Source: RI-153 sp963721725 (GTDB lineage Bacteria > Chloroflexota > Anaerolineae > Caldilineales > Caldilineaceae). Taken from it: DNA of 64,000 bases. The stretch is from positions 1-64,000 of the forward strand of contig CAVRLX010000013.1 of NCBI GenBank assembly GCA_963721725.1. Reading direction: 5' to 3'. The position numbers and the translations under genes are program-made. Of this stretch, positions 20,915 through 28,528 are shown in pieces (position 1 is the first letter of the stretch; every line of letters starts with the position of its first letter). A model generated the notes under the pieces. It did no database searches. It had not been told where the DNA came from and saw only the letters and a list, made by a program, of their open reading frames with translations.

Positions 20915-21748
20915 ATGCAAGCGCAAGCAGAACAGATCAAAGAAGAAGTACGCCAGCACTACACCAAAGTTGCTGTGGAGAGCAAAAGTTGTTGTAGCAC
21001 GTCATGTTGCGGCGGCGAACAGGACGAGATGATTGGCAGTAAACTCTATAGCCAGGCCGAAGTGGCCCTTGTGCCTGTGGAAGCCGCCAACAGCAGCCGC
21101 GGCTGTGGCAATCCCCAAGAGATTGCAAACCTTAAAGCCGGCGAGGTTGTGCTCGATCTCGGCTCCGGCGGCGGGTTGGATGTCCTGTTAGCGGCCCGCC
21201 AAGTGGGCGAAACCGGCTTTGTCTACGGCGTGGACATGACCGATGAGATGCTGGCCCTGGCTCGGCGCAACGCTGCCAAAATGGGCGCAACCAATGTGGA
21301 GTTTCGCAAAGGCGATCTGGAAGCACTGCCCCTTCCCGACAACACCGTGGATGTCATCATCTCCAACTGTGTTGTGAACCTCTCGCCGGAAAAAGGCGCA
21401 GCGCTGCGCGAGGCGTTCCGCGTCCTCAAGCCAGGCGGACGGCTGGCGATCTCGGATATTGTCATTGATGGCGATCTCAACGGCTTACCGGTCAACGATA
21501 CGCAGATCCGCGCCGGACTGAGTTGGGCTGGCTGTATCGCTGGCGCGCTAACCGCCAAGGAGTTTACACAGTTCTTGGCCGAGGCCGGTTTCAGCGAGAT
21601 CAACATCACCTTCGAGAACCATTACCAAAGCGCCGACTTTTTCGGCGACATGCCTGCGGAGTTACAATCACTGCCCCGCCCGATTTTGGACGATCTGGTG
21701 AGCCGCTTCGGCAGTGCCTCGGTGCGGGCGGTCAAGCAATTGGCGTAA
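20915..21748 (+). CDS. arsM: Arsenite S-adenosylmethionine methyltransferase
   Basis: Methylates As(III) using SAM and thiols, giving methylated and volatile arsenicals. SAM motif DLGSGGG is at 81-87. The Cys residues expected for As(III) binding are present in SRGCGNPQEIA, SNCVVNLSP and AGCIAGA, and a Cys-rich N-terminal stretch (KSCCSTSCCGG) is also typical. 277 residues. ATG 20915 with AAAGGAAAA upstream is chosen over the ATG at 20861. It lies 58 bases after the ArsN-like gene, downstream of the second ArsR box. The stop is followed by palindromic element A copy 2. Confidence 0.94.
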   Translation: MQAQAEQIKEEVRQHYTKVAVESKSCCSTSCCGGEQDEMIGSKLYSQAEVALVPVEAANSSRGCGNPQEIANLKAGEVVLDLGSGGGLDVLLAARQVGETGFVYGVDMTDEMLALARRNAAKMGATNVEFRKGDLEALPLPDNTVDVIISNCVVNLSPEKGAALREAFRVLKPGGRLAISDIVIDGDLNGLPVNDTQIRAGLSWAGCIAGALTAKEFTQFLAEAGFSEINITFENHYQSADFFGDMPAELQSLPRPILDDLVSRFGSASVRAVKQLA

Positions 21749-21789
21749 TAGAAATTGGCTATTAGATAATAGAGGTTGGGTATTGGTAT

Positions 21790-21901
21790 GAAGTCAGATT
21801 CGTAACGATACAGGTCTAGGGTGCGACGCACTCGCCACACACGCTTTTCACAACCGTTCTACTCCTGGCGAGTGCGTCGCACCTGAATCGTTACTCAGAT
21901 T
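21790..21901. repeat. Palindromic element family A, copy 2
   Basis: Inner arms 21820-21837 and 21866-21883 are exact complements (GGTGCGACGCACTCGCCA). An outer pair, GTAACGAT..CAGGT and ACCTG..ATCGTTAC, extends the stem. Its loop CACACGCTTTTCACAACCG reappears in reverse orientation in copy 3. Flanking ATTGG/TATTGG words (21748-21785, 21905-21925) form a weaker outer palindrome. Confidence 0.85.
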
Positions 21902-21957
21902 CTTTCATATCCAATACCCAATATCTATTTTCCAGTCCTTCCCGGAGCCACTGTACA

Positions 21958-23109
21958 ATGTCCACCGCAACCACCCCCTACTCCCGCTCCTATTGGGCCA
22001 CTTGGTCTGCCACGCTGCTCTTTTTTGTTGGATTTTACACACTGGTCGTCCCCCTGCCGCTCTACCTCACCGGGTTGGCGATCCCCGACACCCAGATCGG
22101 ACTGATTATGGGTGCGTTTGGCATTGCCTCGCTCATCGGGCGGCCCCTGGCTGGCGCGTTGAGCGACAGCATCGGCTACCGCCCCGTGATCCTGTTTGGC
22201 ACAGTGGCCCTGGCCGTGGGGGCCGTGGGTGTCAGCTTTACCGGCTGGGTGCCAGCGCTCTTTGGCTTACGCATTTTACAGGCAGCGGGCTATGTCGCCT
22301 TCACCACAGCCGCCACTTCACTGATCTCGGATTTAGCGCCCAGCACCCGCCGCGGCTCGGCACTGGCCCTCTTCGGCGCTGCGGCCAATGTAGCCATTTC
22401 GCTAGTGCCAGCCGCTGTCAGCACTGCCCTGCCCTGGTTGACCCTGCGCGGCGCGTTCTGGCTGTGCGGCGGCTTTGCCGTGATGGGCGGTCTACTGGTC
22501 TGGTGGGTGATCCCACCACGTGGCACAGAACGGCGTACCTTTCGCCTGCAATCCCTCAGTCAGATCCCGGCTGTGCTGCGTGTACCCATGCTCACCACGT
22601 GGATGTTCGGCGTGGGTTTTGGCGTCTTTTTCCAATTTTTGCCCCTCCTGACCGAGCGCCGCAGCTTGCAACCTGAAGGGCTGGCCTTTACCGTTTATGG
22701 GCTGTGTATTATTCTCACCCGGCTCAGCACAGGACGGCTGCTAGATCGACCAGATCGGCGGCGGGTGTTGCCAGCGGCGGCGCTGGCAATGGCTGCCGGG
22801 CTAACTCTGTTTGCCATTGCGGATACCTGGCCCCTGCTCCTGGCTGGCGCTGCCCTAACAGCCATTGGCGGGGGTATCTTTCACCCGGCCCTCATCGCCA
22901 TCCACGTGGACAGCATCCCCGAACGCGGGCGCGCCACCGCCAGTTTTTATCTTGCCTTTGATCTGGGCATCGGCTTGGGGGCGTGGCTGTTAGCCCCGGT
23001 GCTGGACATATTCGGCGTCACCGGTCTCTTCCTGGCCGGCGCGCTGATCAGCCTGTTCGCCATCATCCCCGCCCGTCAGATTACGGTGCGGGAAGGGATG
23101 ACAAGATGA
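21958..23109 (+). CDS. Major facilitator superfamily transporter
   Basis: 383-residue MFS protein with about 12 membrane helices. It has the family loop motif in modified form (GRPLAGALSDSIGYRPV) between helices 2 and 3, and a second-half counterpart TGRLLDRPDRRRVLP. The helix GAALTAIGGGIFHPALIAIHVD and the following ERGRATASFY are typical of drug or sugar-efflux MFS groups. GGAG lies about 10 bases before the ATG. It follows arsM but is separated from it by repeat element A, so a role in arsenical export is possible but not shown. It is not ArsB, Acr3 or ArsP. Confidence 0.85.
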   Translation: MSTATTPYSRSYWATWSATLLFFVGFYTLVVPLPLYLTGLAIPDTQIGLIMGAFGIASLIGRPLAGALSDSIGYRPVILFGTVALAVGAVGVSFTGWVPALFGLRILQAAGYVAFTTAATSLISDLAPSTRRGSALALFGAAANVAISLVPAAVSTALPWLTLRGAFWLCGGFAVMGGLLVWWVIPPRGTERRTFRLQSLSQIPAVLRVPMLTTWMFGVGFGVFFQFLPLLTERRSLQPEGLAFTVYGLCIILTRLSTGRLLDRPDRRRVLPAAALAMAAGLTLFAIADTWPLLLAGAALTAIGGGIFHPALIAIHVDSIPERGRATASFYLAFDLGIGLGAWLLAPVLDIFGVTGLFLAGALISLFAIIPARQITVREGMTR

Positions 23110-23144
23110 CAATCTGAAGAGATGGCGGAAATTAGACATTCTTC

Positions 23145-24365
23145 TCACCTTGTCACCCTGTCACTCTGCCCCGGTTGTCGCCCCGTGTAGCGCGCACGCG
23201 GGCGGATCAGATAATCGCCCGCGTACTGCTCCAACGCGTGGCCGATCCAGCCCACAGCGCGGCCCAGGGCAAAGAGCGCCAACGCTGCGCCATCGGGCAG
23301 CGAGAGCGTACGCGCCAGCACGGCCAACGCGAAATCCACCGTAGGCAACAGATCGACCAGATCAGCAGCGGCGGCGATAACCGCATCGGCCAGGATCACG
23401 GCGTCACTGTTCGGCGCAAAATCCCGGACTTGGCTTAACAAGATCGCCGCGCGCGGATCCCCCGCCGGATAGAGGCGATGACCGAAGCCAGGGATCTCCT
23501 CGCCGCGCCGCAGCCGATCCGCCAACACGCCGCCACTGCGCGCCGGTTCACCGATCTCGCGCAGCAACGCCTCCACCCGTTCGGTATGCCCCCCGTGCTT
23601 CACCCCTTGCAGCGCAGATAGACCAGCGATTACTGTGGCATAGGGGTTCGACCCCGCCGAGGCCACACAGCGCGCTGTAAAAGCCGACACGTTGAGTTCG
23701 TGGTCAGCACAGAGGATCAGCGCCGCATTCAACAGCGGAACCGCGCCCCCATCAGCAGGAATCCAAGCCCGCTGTAGCGCCTCGGCTATCTGAAAATTGG
23801 CGACGGGTTCGCCAATCGCCCCACACGTCATCAAGCGCACAATACGCGCCCCCGTGCGGCACACCGCTTGTGGGCGCAAGTCAAAGGCGCTGTCATCCTC
23901 ACCCGTCGCCACAATCAACATGCCCTGCATGCGCTCCACGGCGCGCAGATCGGCCACGCGCACCAACACGCCGCGCAGCCGTTCGGATAGCGCAAACGGC
24001 TCCCCGAAGAAATCGGCGTTCAGATTATCCGCCCACAGCAGCCCCGCCACATTTTCCAAAGCCGTTTGGCGGGCCAAATCCACGGCATCATAGCCGCGAT
24101 AATAAAGCTGCCCTTCGGCAATCAAGGTCAGCCCCGATTCTAGGATCGGCGCGCCCCATTGCAACGCATGTTCCATCAACGCCATAGGATTTTCTTTGCG
24201 TGCCTTGAGCCGTTGTACATCTTCGGCATTGTAACGGCGCGCACGGCTGTGTTCGCTTCCCTCTTCAGAGCGGATCAACCCGCGGCTGACATAGGCATAG
24301 AGCGTAGCCCGCGTAATGCTCAGTTGGTCGGCAGCTTCCTGCGCCGAATAATATCGTGTTGACAT
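23145..24365 (-). CDS. Citrate synthase-family protein with N-terminal MerR/excisionase-type HTH
   Basis: An N-terminal winged-helix segment (RYYSAQEAADQLSITRATLYAYVSRGLI, residues 3-45) is fused to a citrate synthase domain. Active-site signatures are DHELNVSAFTAR (His), KHGGH in place of the usual LHGGA, GFGHRLYPAGDPRA (His and Arg) and TVDFALA (catalytic Asp). The condensing reaction of oxaloacetate and acetyl-CoA (or propionyl-CoA) is plausible. The HTH suggests DNA binding, perhaps autoregulation through the palindrome at 24379-24396. GGAGG lies 6 bases before ATG 24365. 406 residues. The last codons lie in a CACCTTGTCACC-type simple repeat. It is divergent from a second citrate synthase gene. 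Confidence 0.9.
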   Translation of the reverse strand: MSTRYYSAQEAADQLSITRATLYAYVSRGLIRSEEGSEHSRARRYNAEDVQRLKARKENPMALMEHALQWGAPILESGLTLIAEGQLYYRGYDAVDLARQTALENVAGLLWADNLNADFFGEPFALSERLRGVLVRVADLRAVERMQGMLIVATGEDDSAFDLRPQAVCRTGARIVRLMTCGAIGEPVANFQIAEALQRAWIPADGGAVPLLNAALILCADHELNVSAFTARCVASAGSNPYATVIAGLSALQGVKHGGHTERVEALLREIGEPARSGGVLADRLRRGEEIPGFGHRLYPAGDPRAAILLSQVRDFAPNSDAVILADAVIAAAADLVDLLPTVDFALAVLARTLSLPDGAALALFALGRAVGWIGHALEQYAGDYLIRPRARYTGRQPGQSDRVTR

Positions 24366-24378
24366 AATGCCTCCATAT

Positions 24379-24396
24379 ATTGATTTTTTAATCAAT
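24379..24396. promoter_or_regulatory. Perfect palindrome (candidate operator) before HTH-citrate synthase
   Basis: ATTGATT and AATCAAT flank TTTT, a perfect 18-base inverted repeat just upstream of the Shine-Dalgarno of the HTH-citrate synthase gene. A related half-site series (ATTGACAATATACATCAAT) follows at 24397-24415. The placement suits autorepression. Confidence 0.6.
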
Positions 24397-24454
24397 ATTG
24401 ACAATATACATCAATTTCATCCATAATGGCAACTACGAATTTTTAATAACAGTT

Positions 24455-24603
24455 CACCGCAAAGATCAAAGGCTTTTGCGCAAAGTCCAGAATAGAACGC
24501 AGATGACGCAGATTAGGCGGATTTACGCAGATTTCAGACCAGTTGCGCAATCATCTCTACACTTTGCCGTTTGCCTTCTTTGCGCTCTTTGTGTCTTTGC
24601 GGT
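24455..24603. repeat. Long intergenic repeat family C, copy 1
   Basis: Begins CACCGCAAAGAT and ends CTTTGCGGT, so the ends are complementary. Inside is AGAATAGAACGCAGATGACG (24489-24508) followed by GGCGGATTTACGCAGATTTC. Copy 2 at 27206-27350 is nearly identical through this core. Similar A/G-rich repeats are common in environmental bacterial genomes; function unknown. Confidence 0.75.
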
Positions 24604-24644
24604 AAATCCTCTCTGCGCTGGGAGCATTTGAAAAGGAGCAATGA

Positions 24645-25802
24645 ATGAGTGATGGAAGCCTGCGGGCGGGGCTGGAGGGCGTGGTGGCGGCGGAGACGCG
24701 GCTAAGCAGCGTGGACGGGCAGAAGGGCGAGTTGATCATTGCCGGGTTCCCTGTGGAGGTGCTGGCGAGTCAGGCCAGTTTCGAGGAGACGGTCTATTTG
24801 CTCTGGCATGATCGGCTGCCTACATCCCCTGAATTGGCTGCGTTTCAGGCGGATCTGTCGCGCTGGCGCACACTGCCAGCGGCTACGCTCGATCTGTTGC
24901 GGGCGGCGGCACAGGCGCAAATTGCACCGATGGACGCGCTGCGCATGGGCGCGGGTACACTTTCGCTGGATGCGCCAGATGATGCGAGCGAGGAAGCCAC
25001 GGCGCTGCTGGCCCGCTTTCCCTCATTGGTGGCGGCCTACTGGCGGCTATTGGGCGGCCAACCAATCGTAGAGCCTGATCCAAACCTGGGCCATGCCGCC
25101 AACTATTTGTACATGCTCAACGGAGAAAAAGCCTCGGATGCGGCGGTGCGCGGGCTGGAAACCTACCTTAACACCGTGGTGGATCATGGCCTCAACGCAT
25201 CGACATTCACGGCGCGGGTGATTATCTCCACCGGCTCGGATCTGGTCTCGGCGATTGTGGGCGCAGTGGGCGCGCTGAAAGGGCCGCTGCACGGCGGCGC
25301 ACCTGGCCCGGCGTTGGACATGGTCTTTGAGATCGGCGAAGCGGCGCGGGCTGAAGATTACCTGCGCGCCAAGTTGGATCGGGGCGAACGGCTGATGGGC
25401 TTTGGACATCGCGTCTACAAAGTACGCGATCCACGGGCGGAGGTGCTGTCGGCGGCGGCGGCGCGCATGTTTGCCGATGACGGCGACCGCGCGCTCTATG
25501 ATCTGGCGCGACATGTGGAAGAGACGGCGGTGCGGCTGCTGGCCGAGTATAAACCGGGGCGCAATTTGCAGACCAACGTAGAATTTTACACGGCGCTCTT
25601 GCTGCATGGGCTGGGGCTGGAGACCGAGCTTTTCACGCCCACCTTTGCCGTTGGGCGGCTGGGCGGCTGGCTGGCCCACTGCTTTGAACAGACCGCGGCG
25701 GGGCGGATCATCCGCCCGCAGTCGGTCTACGTGGGCGAAATCAACCGAGACTGGATTCCAATTGTAGGGCGGACTGACAGTCCGTCGCTCGGAGCGGACT
25801 AA
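24645..25802 (+). CDS. Citrate synthase
   Basis: 385-residue citrate synthase of the short bacterial type. Active-site motifs: DHGLNASTFTAR (His), GPLHGGAPG, MGFGHRVYKVRDPRA (His and Arg) and TNVEFYTAL, where Glu stands in the position of the usual catalytic Asp. That substitution is also seen in several gene families of this type and its effect is uncertain. It forms citrate from acetyl-CoA and oxaloacetate, or 2-methylcitrate from propionyl-CoA. AAAAGGAG lies 7 bases before the ATG. The last 11 codons (GRTDSPSLGAD) and the stop come from a palindromic repeat, so the original C-terminus may have been altered by its insertion. Confidence 0.92.
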   Translation: MSDGSLRAGLEGVVAAETRLSSVDGQKGELIIAGFPVEVLASQASFEETVYLLWHDRLPTSPELAAFQADLSRWRTLPAATLDLLRAAAQAQIAPMDALRMGAGTLSLDAPDDASEEATALLARFPSLVAAYWRLLGGQPIVEPDPNLGHAANYLYMLNGEKASDAAVRGLETYLNTVVDHGLNASTFTARVIISTGSDLVSAIVGAVGALKGPLHGGAPGPALDMVFEIGEAARAEDYLRAKLDRGERLMGFGHRVYKVRDPRAEVLSAAAARMFADDGDRALYDLARHVEETAVRLLAEYKPGRNLQTNVEFYTALLLHGLGLETELFTPTFAVGRLGGWLAHCFEQTAAGRIIRPQSVYVGEINRDWIPIVGRTDSPSLGAD

Positions 25803-25815
25803 CAGTCCGCCCTAG
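25766..25815. repeat. Palindromic repeat family B (GGACTG-CAGTCC), double copy
   Basis: TAGGGCGGACTG and CAGTCCGCCCTA form the outer arms of a 50-base inverted repeat, which itself contains two smaller GGACTG(A/T)CAGTCC palindromes. It begins inside the citrate synthase gene and supplies its last codons and stop. A single copy lies at 26177-26203. Confidence 0.8.
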
Positions 25816-25859
25816 ACGGCTAAACTCAGATTTTTCACAACAAGTTTAGAGGATAAACG

Positions 25860-26180
25860 ATGGATGCTTTTGAATGGTCTAATCTACAACAGCAACGCCA
25901 CGACAAAGGCCGCGCCTATCTTGAATTTCTGCGGGTTCCCTCCATGAGTGCCGGGCTGTATGAGCTGCCCGCTGATGCCGTTGACCCGCAGCAGCCGCAC
26001 AGCGAAGACGAGATTTATTACGTGGTCAGCGGGCGCGCCCAGATTCACGTGGACGGCGAAGATCGGCCCGTCGGTCCCGGCTCGGTGATCTTTGTGGCGG
26101 CGGGCATCGAACATCGATTTCACAGCATCGAGGAAAATCTCAGCGTGTTGGTTGTCTTTGCGCCGGCGGAGCGTGCGTAG
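25860..26180 (+). CDS. Cupin-domain protein
   Basis: 106-residue single cupin barrel. Motif 1 is QPHSEDEIYYVVSGRAQIHV, with one His and a Glu of the metal site. Motif 2 is GSVIFVAAGIEHRFHS with the last His. The likely bound metal is Fe, Mn or Zn. No specific reaction can be named; small cupins act as dioxygenases, isomerases or binding proteins. AGAGGA precedes the ATG. It lies between the citrate synthase and the aminotransferase genes on the same strand. Its TAG stop is part of a family B palindrome. Confidence 0.85.
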   Translation: MDAFEWSNLQQQRHDKGRAYLEFLRVPSMSAGLYELPADAVDPQQPHSEDEIYYVVSGRAQIHVDGEDRPVGPGSVIFVAAGIEHRFHSIEENLSVLVVFAPAERA

Positions 26181-26203
26181 GACGGACTGTCAGTCCGTCC
26201 TAC
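26177..26203. repeat. Palindromic repeat family B, single copy
   Basis: GTAGGACGGACTG and CAGTCCGTCCTAC around a single T: a perfect 27-base inverted repeat. It contains the stop codon of the cupin gene. With no T tract it is a weak terminator at best. Confidence 0.8.
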
Positions 26204-26252
26204 GCTACAATAGAATAACTTAACATTTCACAGGAGCACAGGAAGGATCCCC

Positions 26253-27182
26253 ATGACCCGATTCGCGTTTTTCAACAATTCCATCGTCCCCATTGGCGAG
26301 GCCCATGTTAGCGTGATGACACATGGTCTCAACTACGGCACGGGCTGTTTTGGCGGCATCCGTGGCTATTGGAACACCGATCAGCAACAGATGTACGTCT
26401 TTCGCATCCTCGACCACTACCGGCGTTTTCTGCACAGCAGCAAACTGCTCATGATGGATCTGGACTATAGTGCCGAGGAATTGGTGCAGATTACGCTGGA
26501 TCTGCTGGCACGGGAAGGTTGGCAACAGGATTGCTACATTCGCCCGCTGGCCTACAAAGCTACCGAGGGCATTGGTGTGAAATTGCACGGGTTGGAAGAC
26601 GCACTGACGATTTTCAGCGTGCCTATGGGCGAATATCTGCCCATCAGCCGCGGCATTCACCTGGGCACAAGTAGCTGGCGGCGCGTAGACGACACCATGA
26701 TCCCGGCACGCGGCAAGATCACCGGCAGCTATGCCAACAGCGCGCTGATCAAAACGGAGGCGCAACTCAACGGCTTCGACGATGCGCTGGTGCTGAATCA
26801 GGACGGGCACGTCTCCGAGGCCAGCGCCGCCAACTTTATGATGGTGCGCAGCGGCAAACTAATCAGCCCGTCGATTTCGGACAACGTGCTGGAAGGAATC
26901 ACACGCAGCGCGGTGCTGCACCTAGCGCAGGAGCGGCTGGGGCTGGCGGTCGAGGAGCGTCCCATTGACCGTTCCGAAGTGTACGCCGCCGACGAGGTGC
27001 TGCTCTGTGGCACGGGTGTGCAGATCTCGCCGGTGGTGCGCGTGGATCACCGCCCGATTGGCGACGGCAACGTTGGCCCCGTGGTGACGCAACTTCAGCA
27101 GATTTTCTTCGGTGTCGTGCGCGGCGACGATCCTACTTATCGCCACTGGCTGACGCCGGTCCCCGTGCTGGAGTTGGCGTAA
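26253..27182 (+). CDS. ilvE: Branched-chain amino acid aminotransferase (class IV), paralogue 1
   Basis: 309-residue fold-type IV PLP enzyme. HGLNYGTGCFGGIRGY matches the substrate-binding start of IlvE proteins, the PLP lysine is Lys155 in IPARGKITGSYANS, and GHVSEASAANFMMV and EGITRSAVL bind the cofactor phosphate. It transfers amino groups between Leu/Ile/Val keto acids and glutamate. AGGAAGG lies 7 bases before the ATG. A close paralogue follows at 27541 on the same strand. Confidence 0.93.
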   Translation: MTRFAFFNNSIVPIGEAHVSVMTHGLNYGTGCFGGIRGYWNTDQQQMYVFRILDHYRRFLHSSKLLMMDLDYSAEELVQITLDLLAREGWQQDCYIRPLAYKATEGIGVKLHGLEDALTIFSVPMGEYLPISRGIHLGTSSWRRVDDTMIPARGKITGSYANSALIKTEAQLNGFDDALVLNQDGHVSEASAANFMMVRSGKLISPSISDNVLEGITRSAVLHLAQERLGLAVEERPIDRSEVYAADEVLLCGTGVQISPVVRVDHRPIGDGNVGPVVTQLQQIFFGVVRGDDPTYRHWLTPVPVLELA

Positions 27183-27205
27183 GATTCTTCACCACAAAGA
27201 ATTTT

Positions 27206-27350
27206 CACCGCAAAGATGCCAAGATCGCAAAGAGCAGAATAGAACGCAGATGACGCAGATTGGGCGGATTTGCGCAGATTTCAGATACGCTACTCAACCA
27301 CTTTTGCGTTTTGCACTTTGCCTTCTCTGCGCTCTCGGCGACTTTGCGGT
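27206..27350. repeat. Long intergenic repeat family C, copy 2
   Basis: Starts CACCGCAAAGAT and ends CTTTGCGGT like copy 1 (24455-24603). The core AGAATAGAACGCAGATGACG (27236-27255) is identical, and the next 30 bases differ at about two positions. Same orientation as copy 1. Confidence 0.75.
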
Positions 27351-27423
27351 CAATTCGCTTCCTCGCATCCCGGCAAACTGTGTGGTTGGGTGTATACTAG
27401 CTCCACGAGTTTATTCAATTTTC

Positions 27424-27517
27424 GTAACGATGCAGGTGTGACGCACTCGTCAGGAGTAGAACGGTTGTTAAGCGCGTGTGTGGCGAGTGCGTCGCACCCT
27501 AGACCTGTATCGTTACC
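27424..27517. repeat. Palindromic element family A, copy 3 (inverted relative to copy 2)
   Basis: Inner arms 27435-27452 (two mismatches: GTGTGACG and CTCGTCA) and 27481-27498. Outer arms GTAACGATGCAGGT / ACCTGTATCGTTAC. The loop AGGAGTAGAACGGTTGT is the reverse complement of the loop of copy 2, so the element is present in both orientations. It ends 24 bases before the second aminotransferase gene. Confidence 0.85.
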
Positions 27518-27540
27518 ATTTTTCGCCAAGGAGCGCTGGT

Positions 27541-28470
27541 ATGACCAAGTTTGCCTATTTTCGCGGGGAGATTGTCCCGATTGAAGATGCCAAAGTCAGT
27601 ATCATGACCAACACATTTAACTATGGAACCGGCTGTTTTGGCGGCATCCGTGGCTATTGGAATGCGGATCAGGGGCAGTTGTATATCTTCCGCATTCTCG
27701 ACCACTACCGCCGCTTTTTGGACAGCGCATCTATGTTGCTGGCAAAACTTGACCATACGCCAGAGTCGTTGGCCGAGATCACTGTGCAGTTGATGGCGCG
27801 GGAGGGCTGGACGGAAAACTGCTACATCCGCCCGATTGCCTATAAGGCCGATGAGTCAATGGCCGTGCGGCTGCACAATCTGGAAGATGAAGTGGCGATC
27901 TTCAGCCGCCCCGTGGGTAATTATTTGCCCATTCAGGGTATCAAGGTGGGCACGAGCAGTTGGCGGCGTGTGGACGACACGGCCATTCCGGCACGCGGCA
28001 AGATTATCGGGGCCTATGCCAATAGCGCGCTGATCAAAAGCGAGGCCGAGCTTAATGGCTTTGACGATGCCATTGTACTGAACAACGATGGACATGTTTC
28101 GGAGGGCAGCGCCGCCAATTTTATGATGATCCGCCACGGCAAGCTAGTTACGCCGCCCACGAGCAGCAACATTTTGGAGGGCATCACGCGCCGCACGATT
28201 TTGCAGTTGGCCGAGGCGGAACTGGGGCTGCCCATTGAGATCCGTGAGATCGACCGCACCGAGGTCTATCTGGCCGAGGAGGCCTTCTTCTGTGGCACAG
28301 GCGCGCAGGTTTCGCCGATTGTCTCGGTGGATCACCGCCCGATTGGCAACGGCGACGTGGGGCCAGTGGTGCGCGATCTGCAAGCACTCTATTTCCGTGT
28401 GGTGAAGGGCGAAATGTCGAAATATGCCGAGTGGCTGACACCTGTACCGCAGTTGGAAGCGGTGGCGTAG
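27541..28470 (+). CDS. ilvE: Branched-chain amino acid aminotransferase (class IV), paralogue 2
   Basis: 309-residue close paralogue of the gene at 26253, same length and collinear throughout. FNYGTGCFGGIRGYW, catalytic Lys154 in IPARGKIIGAYANS, GHVSEGSAANFMMI, and EGITRRTIL. ATG 27541 is used. An in-frame extension to 27478 translates the palindromic element and has no counterpart in paralogue 1. AAGGAGCG lies 5 bases upstream. A tandem duplication followed by divergence is the simplest origin. Confidence 0.93.
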   Translation: MTKFAYFRGEIVPIEDAKVSIMTNTFNYGTGCFGGIRGYWNADQGQLYIFRILDHYRRFLDSASMLLAKLDHTPESLAEITVQLMAREGWTENCYIRPIAYKADESMAVRLHNLEDEVAIFSRPVGNYLPIQGIKVGTSSWRRVDDTAIPARGKIIGAYANSALIKSEAELNGFDDAIVLNNDGHVSEGSAANFMMIRHGKLVTPPTSSNILEGITRRTILQLAEAELGLPIEIREIDRTEVYLAEEAFFCGTGAQVSPIVSVDHRPIGNGDVGPVVRDLQALYFRVVKGEMSKYAEWLTPVPQLEAVA

Positions 28471-28483
28471 ATCGTGAGATCTA

Positions 28484-28523
28484 TAATCCGTGATGCGTAA
28501 GTTTCATCACGCATCACGGATTA
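28484..28523. terminator. 15-bp perfect hairpin between convergent genes
   Basis: TAATCCGTGATGCGT (28484-28498) and its exact complement (28509-28523) enclose a 10-base loop, followed on the plus strand by CGCTTTT. It separates the aminotransferase (plus) from the peptidase fusion (minus). Confidence 0.7.
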
Positions 28524-28528
28524 CGCTT

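Noticed and set aside
24455..27350. CRISPR array (because of repeated CGCAGAT-type words)
   Set aside because: There are only two long copies about 2.7 kb apart with no spacers of equal length and no cas genes nearby.
27478..27540. N-terminal extension of the second aminotransferase
   Set aside because: It is encoded by palindromic element A and has no counterpart in the paralogue; ATG 27541 has its own ribosome site.
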